From positions 11,342,520-11,406,519 of the forward strand of contig NC_054389.1 of assembly GCF_001625195.1 (NCBI RefSeq): DNA of 64,000 nucleotides, written 5' to 3'. The notes under the pieces were generated by a model. The model was not told the DNA's origin. It saw only the letters and a program-made list of their open reading frames with translations, and did not search any database. Shown here in pieces: positions 59,161 to 64,000 of this stretch. The position numbers and the translations under genes are program-made. The DNA is from Drechmeria coniospora (taxonomy: Eukaryota > Ascomycota > Sordariomycetes > Hypocreales > Ophiocordycipitaceae). Position 1 is the first letter of the stretch, and every line of letters begins with the position of its first letter.

Positions 59161-61483
59161 AGTACTGTAATTGTACTTACAAGAACCTGCTTCAAGTAAT
59201 TACCTTGATGCCCATTTTAGCGGGCATCAATGCACTACGCACATCACTTACCTAAGTACGGAGTACAACCCCTTAGGTTAGGTGCGTACATGTCTCCATA
59301 TACTGTACTTACTGTACCAAGAATACCTACAGTACAGCACTCCGTACACTGACATGTATGTACTTCTTTGTAGCCATCTATCAGCAACCACTTCGTCCAT
59401 TAGTACTAATATGGCTACTTCGATCCTGATCCTCCGGCAACTCCTGGGCTTAGCGCTGTAGGTCAGAAGACGCCAATTCGGTCTGACAAAAGTACTGCAC
59501 GACAGTACTTGCAAGTACAAGTACAAGTACGGTTGGTACGAAGTATTATCAGTTGTCTTTTGCCTACTCCGTACTCCATCAGCACGGAATAAGTACTGCA
59601 CTGTACACCTATAAGTACTCAAGTACTCGTAGTCCGTACATGAGGTAGAGTACAGTAGCCGTTCTATTACACAATCGATACTCCACCCCCCATACGAGTG
59701 CAGTACTTGTTCTTGCATACTTGTACTGCGTACTTGTACTTGCAGGTGTACATGCACTCCGTACTTGTACTTGTTAGGTGTACATGCACTCCGTACTTGT
59801 ATACTTGTATGATATTAATTATTACTTCCCAATGTCCTCGCCAAACTTCCTGCAGGTACATTCAGGTGCTGCAAGTATAGCCAAGTGCAGATATTTGCCC
59901 GCACATTGATACGGTATTTGTATACTTCCACAGTACGAGCGCCCCTATCCGTACATGTTTCAGTCTTTGTGAGGTACTGTACGGAGTAGGCGTATAGTGC
60001 TTACAGGCAGAGAAAGGATTCAGCATCGTTCGTTCCCTACCATGGCATGTCCCCCGTGTGCGACCCTCTCGAGCCGGTCGTGCTCTCAAGGTCAGACGTC
60101 AAAGGAAGATGCGACGATGAGGGCCCGCTGTGGAAATGGCATGCAGAGCATGTATGCCATCTCTCCGTCGAAGAAACAAATGACGGCCGAGGCAGCTTGC
60201 ACTTGCACTGCACTGTATGTTGTATCCAGCAGTTGATCAACCGTTTGCACGCAGTAATCATGCGCCGCGCAAGAGGTCAGCCAATCTCGACCTGTATCAA
60301 CTCGAAACCGCACGCGACGAGTAATAATACTTAGTTATTCATATAATTTACATACTTCATTTACACAGGTAGTTAGCTCGTCATGCAGGGTACGGGCCGC
60401 ATTAATACCAGGTGTTCAGGCACTTCCTTGGTATGTACACCAAAGTTTGCGCAAGTACATGCTAATAGTGTGCATGTACATGTTGGTATCGCACCAGTTG
60501 TAAGTAAGTACTCACTCTGTACTCCGTACATTTAACTGTACTTGATGCTTTTTACTTGTGCCTAGGTGTGCAACTACGGAGTTCTTGTGCAAGTACTGTG
60601 ACTCCGTACATCACTTGTAGTTGTACTGTAGGTGTAAGTACTTATATCACCAAGTATTCCTGGCTTGTGCCGATTGGCATCGTGTTGGTTAACTAATACA
60701 TTACGTATTCGTCCACATTTCGCCACCCATCGCGGTGATTTGAAGATTCAAGTTGTCATCTTTACGGAAAAGTACCAACAAGTACCACTGTAATATACAT
60801 GTACTCTCAAGTCCATGCACATGCATGTACTTGCAAGCAATAATAGTCCGTCCGCAAGTACAGTTCCGCCAACAGTTGCAGTGCCGTCACATATCACTGC
60901 TCACCTATATTTGAGCACTCTCCAAGTGCAAGATGCAGCATACGTACTGTACGCCGAAGCAGGATCCATCCTGGAATATAATGCCATGAAATCCTCTCTA
61001 AATCACCCACCCTTTGGGCCGTATGACGACAAGTACTTGCGGTACAACATTATACTTACCCAACCAAGTACGTACGCTTGTACTCCCGAAATAATCCACA
61101 GGTGCCTACTGTAAGCATACCCATGATAATACTTAAAAGCACTTGCATGCAAGGTAAAGGTATCGCACCTACCTACAGTGCATTACTCGTCCGCACGCTG
61201 CTGGCAAGATCCGCCGTCGTCTGCTTGCAAGTACCAGTACTGCAAGCAAGTATTTACAAGTACCTGTACTATTGGGGAAAAGAAACGAGTTTGGGGCAGT
61301 CTAGGGGGTTGAGTGAATACTTACAAGTACATGTATTACGTGGATGACGGAGCAATGGATACAAATAGTTCCAAGGTATAAACCTCCCTTTCGCACAACC
61401 GTCTTCTTTTTGGCTTGCCCCTTTCACACCGTTTCGTTTCTTGTCCCCATTGGCACCCAACGCCGGCGCATCGTCCATCCGGC

Positions 61484-63394
61484 ATGCATCTCCACTCGTC
61501 TCTGCTCAGCTTCGTGCTGCTGTTCCTTCAATCGACGAGTGTTGCCGTTGCCGCTTCCCCTAGCGCAGGCTCACCTCCAAAGACCTTCTATGTCGCAGTC
61601 AAACTCACTCCGGAGCAGATGATGGAAAGGGGAGGGATTCCATCTCGAGGCACTACGGAATTCCATCCGACAAGCCTTGAGGAGGGAAATCCGAACAGCG
61701 CCTATGTTCCTTTATACAAAACCTCGGCGCATGCCGAAGCTGTATTCGCTTGGGCTTCAGGCGGGACTCTGTTTGAGATTCAGGCGGCGCCATACTTTCT
61801 CAAGCATTTGGTCAAGTGGGCAGCTCCTTATGGTATCCCCATCGGGCTGATACGAAGATGGATGGTGCATGGTGTCAACGAGTGGGTGGACAATTTATAT
61901 TACAACACCGACTTTGATTCGCTTGAAAGCCCAAGCAATGAAGTATCAAATCTGTCGAACGAGTCCCAGGTTCGAGTGTGGATGGACCGGACCGCCAAAG
62001 CCGTGGGGTGGAACGGCAGCCTGCCATTTCTTGAACTACCCTCGGTAGCACCCTCGGCAGCCTTGGCGGTAGCGAACGAGATTGCAAACGACGCTCAGAA
62101 AACTTTTCAAGCGGTCAAGGCGGTGGAGGATGCGGCCAACGATCACGATATGGCGAAAGGGTATGACGCAGCTGTCAGTGCCACGATCGCACAAGGGAAG
62201 ATTCCGTCCAATCTCAGGGAGGTTGTCCGAATCATAAAACATTCTCCCTGGACCTCTCTATTAATTTTCACGCAGGCCTGGGAGAACGCTACCAAGGCCG
62301 AGTCGTCCCGCGCCTATGTCCAAGGGATGGCCTGGACAATACACGCCAAAAATATATCGGAAAGCATTCATGGCGACTGTGAAAAGGCAAAGAAGATCCA
62401 GCTGAATAAAGCTGCCACGGCCCTTGCGCATGCCACATCGGAAGCGGAGCGGATCGGGATCTGGACAAGGGTACTGCAGGCAAAAATCAACATGACGGCG
62501 ACAAAGCATTCCTACTTGCAAGGGGTACTTGCAGGGAGAGATGCCGCCGAGATTGAGTCCGTTACGCTTGACTTCTGGCCCGGAAAAGTGTGCGAGTCTA
62601 AGCCGGAGGCAATTGAACGAGAAGCATTCCAAGCACGAAGGTTGAACGGCGTATACGAAGATCAATATAAAACGCTCAGCAATATACACCGAGAGGTTTT
62701 TGTCGCTTTAAAGAAGCTACAGATGCATCTTCAGGAACGAGGGGAAACGGAACCAATAACGCCAGAGTCGAAGCAAATCGTGGACACGGTATTGGAAGAG
62801 CCGCAGGAATTAACCGAGTCTGAGTTGGAACAAATCGAACATGAATTGGAGAAGGTAGAGACGCTCGTAGAGGTCATAAGGAGCAGCCCCGTTCTGAATC
62901 CCTTTGACATTATAAAACGAGTACTCCTTTGGGTATTTGTTGGTATGGTCTCGGCAGTATTAGCCGCAAGTACAGGCATGGTCGTCCAGGGTACAATAAG
63001 CCATGGATCGATTGCGCCATTGGCAGCCTCCTTGACTAACTTGGCCCCGGCTGCCGACACCTGGGCGCAGGGGACACAACTCATCAGGCGATTTTCGCGA
63101 AGAACGATGGACAGCGTACTGGAGCAGTTTCAGCGGATCGAGGGGCGGAGAAACATCCCCGGGCAGTACGAGCACCTGGAGAAGGTAAACAGAATGGAGA
63201 TGGAGATGGCGCAAAGAAGGATTCAAGAAGGGAGGCTATTGGAAATCGAGACGGTGGATATTAGTGCGATATTGAAGGGAGCTTCGAACCGGGCGTTCGA
63301 CGAAGCGACTGAAGAAATATTGGTACAGGGGATTCAGCAGCAAGCAAGTTTCTCAGGAGGGGAGGGTACATCCGCCATGGGGTTAATCACGTAA
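61484..63394 (+). CDS. Secreted protein, distant heat-labile-enterotoxin A-chain-like
   Basis: Single exon, 636 aa from the ATG at 61484; the open frame starts 23 codons earlier at a TTG that is not used. Signal peptide about 1-24 (MHLHSSLLSFVLLFLQ...). Residues 33-105 follow the layout of fungal enterotoxin-type ADP-ribosyltransferases: an aromatic-rich strand (KTFYVAV), PEQMMERGGIPSRG, and later TLFEIQAAPYF in place of the YEI strand. However, the position normally held by the NAD-binding Arg after Tyr reads Val37, and no Ser-Thr-Ser motif is clear, so activity is doubtful. The rest is alpha-helical, with one hydrophobic segment (about 479-500, LLWVFVGMVSAVLAAS) preceded by a Glu-rich coiled coil. 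Such genes are expanded in insect-pathogenic Hypocreales. The family call is tentative; it could be another secreted protein. Confidence 0.6.
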   Translation: MHLHSSLLSFVLLFLQSTSVAVAASPSAGSPPKTFYVAVKLTPEQMMERGGIPSRGTTEFHPTSLEEGNPNSAYVPLYKTSAHAEAVFAWASGGTLFEIQAAPYFLKHLVKWAAPYGIPIGLIRRWMVHGVNEWVDNLYYNTDFDSLESPSNEVSNLSNESQVRVWMDRTAKAVGWNGSLPFLELPSVAPSAALAVANEIANDAQKTFQAVKAVEDAANDHDMAKGYDAAVSATIAQGKIPSNLREVVRIIKHSPWTSLLIFTQAWENATKAESSRAYVQGMAWTIHAKNISESIHGDCEKAKKIQLNKAATALAHATSEAERIGIWTRVLQAKINMTATKHSYLQGVLAGRDAAEIESVTLDFWPGKVCESKPEAIEREAFQARRLNGVYEDQYKTLSNIHREVFVALKKLQMHLQERGETEPITPESKQIVDTVLEEPQELTESELEQIEHELEKVETLVEVIRSSPVLNPFDIIKRVLLWVFVGMVSAVLAASTGMVVQGTISHGSIAPLAASLTNLAPAADTWAQGTQLIRRFSRRTMDSVLEQFQRIEGRRNIPGQYEHLEKVNRMEMEMAQRRIQEGRLLEIETVDISAILKGASNRAFDEATEEILVQGIQQQASFSGGEGTSAMGLIT

Positions 63395-64000
63395 CAGGTC
63401 CTGCGATATCAGGCGAGGAGACGGTCCCTCGCAAGAGAAAGTCGGGCTCCTCAAGACCACGGAAATACCCCTCAGCGGCGCTCTAATGTACAAGTAGCTG
63501 CTACGAGCACACTAGAAATTCACTGGGAAATCCATAGCAATGACATCACTAGGAAGTCGTCAGGAAACTCCCGGCTATGCTAGTATAGCCTTCCAAAACC
63601 ACACACACGCACTCACACACTCGCACTCACATGCACTCACACATAGTAGATATGTTGCATGTATGGATGGGTTTCTGCTCGCGTGTGGGCTAGGAAACGA
63701 TATCATGTGCCAACGCCAGTACTTGCAAGTGTACAGGCCTCTTGCTGCATGTGAGGAATAAAGGTGCTAGTGTCGACGATGAGGGTAGTTGCAGGGCCGT
63801 GATGAGGGCATGGACGATTCTCCATAGGTCATGAAACCTTGTTCCACACCGCCATAATACGAATTGCATCGACCAACGGAAAACGACAAACGGATGCTGA
63901 ATATAATCGTCTTGCATTTTGCTGAATGGCGCGGCGAACAGTGGAATGACCAAGGCTTTGCCCTCCCGGGATCGACCCGTTACAATTCGATATTGACCAG
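63395..64000. other. 3' flank, no gene seen
   Basis: Downstream of the enterotoxin-like gene. It contains a CA-rich simple repeat (ACACACGCACTCACACAC and similar, about 63601-63645) and a GTAC motif near 63719. No supported coding region reaches the window end. Confidence 0.5.

Larger units (their letters stand above)
57303..61483. other. 4.2 kb gene-poor tract, GTAC-rich
   Basis: Filled with GTAC-centred motifs like the 13.5-21.3 kb tract. GC-rich islands near 58400-58640 and 60000-60320 have short frames that I cannot support as genes. A possible orphan exon (58813-58930) and a small tandem repeat are listed separately. A TATA-like GGTATAAACC lies at 61375-61384, about 100 bp before the next gene's ATG. 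Confidence 0.5.

Noticed and set aside
60047..60334. 95-codon plus-strand frame in a GC-rich island.
   Set aside because: No signal peptide, domain or splice context; short frames on both strands are equally long.

Overview
The window is nuclear DNA of a filamentous ascomycete, most likely a Sordariomycete of the order Hypocreales. Supporting points are short spliceosomal introns (55-145 bp) with fungal CTAAC/CTGAC branch sites, GC-rich genes, single-copy fungal housekeeping genes (VPS72/SWC2, ATG15, POB3, a NIPA-type transporter, NOP4), and a long AT-rich block that looks like RIP-degraded repeat DNA. The secreted-protein content (a LysM/CBM18/CFEM protein, a GH55 enzyme, a Cys-rich repeat protein and a distant heat-labile-enterotoxin-like protein) resembles insect- or nematode-associated Hypocreales. 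The species assignment is an inference.

Layout. At 1-13.5 kb there is the 3' end of an unidentified gene, then VPS72 (-), ATG15 (-), POB3 (+) and a CRIB-like serine-rich protein (-). At 13.5-21.3 kb there is a 7.8 kb gene-free tract packed with GTAC-centred short motifs; it also holds an 84 bp mariner-type MITE. A NIPA transporter gene (-) lies at 21.3-23.5 kb. At 24.8-35.2 kb there is a divergent pair of secreted cell-wall-related genes. One is a 13-exon gene predicted to encode signal peptide, NucA/NucB nuclease, GH55 glucanase and a Cys-rich tail in a single chain. The other is a four-exon gene with one LysM, three CBM18 and two CFEM domains. At 35.4-40.8 kb there are two conserved hypothetical genes and NOP4.

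The region 41.2-55.05 kb is one degraded element. It has inverted arms of 3.5 and 4.3 kb, matching termini and an 8 bp target duplication (ACTTGTTC). A second copy of the 84 bp MITE lies 18 bp outside its left target duplication. The region 55-64 kb is gene-poor, GTAC-rich accessory sequence carrying two secreted proteins: one with six CxGTxxxC repeats, and one distantly like the enterotoxin A chain but lacking the usual arginine.

Functional reading. The housekeeping genes serve chromatin (VPS72 in SWR1, POB3 in FACT), autophagy (ATG15), ion transport (NIPA) and 60S ribosome assembly (NOP4). The 24.8-35.2 kb pair could act together outside the cell, with a glucan- and DNA-directed enzyme beside a chitin-binding protein. 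That link rests on adjacency and domain content only. All exon boundaries were derived by reading splice sites and frames by eye; no search or alignment was run.
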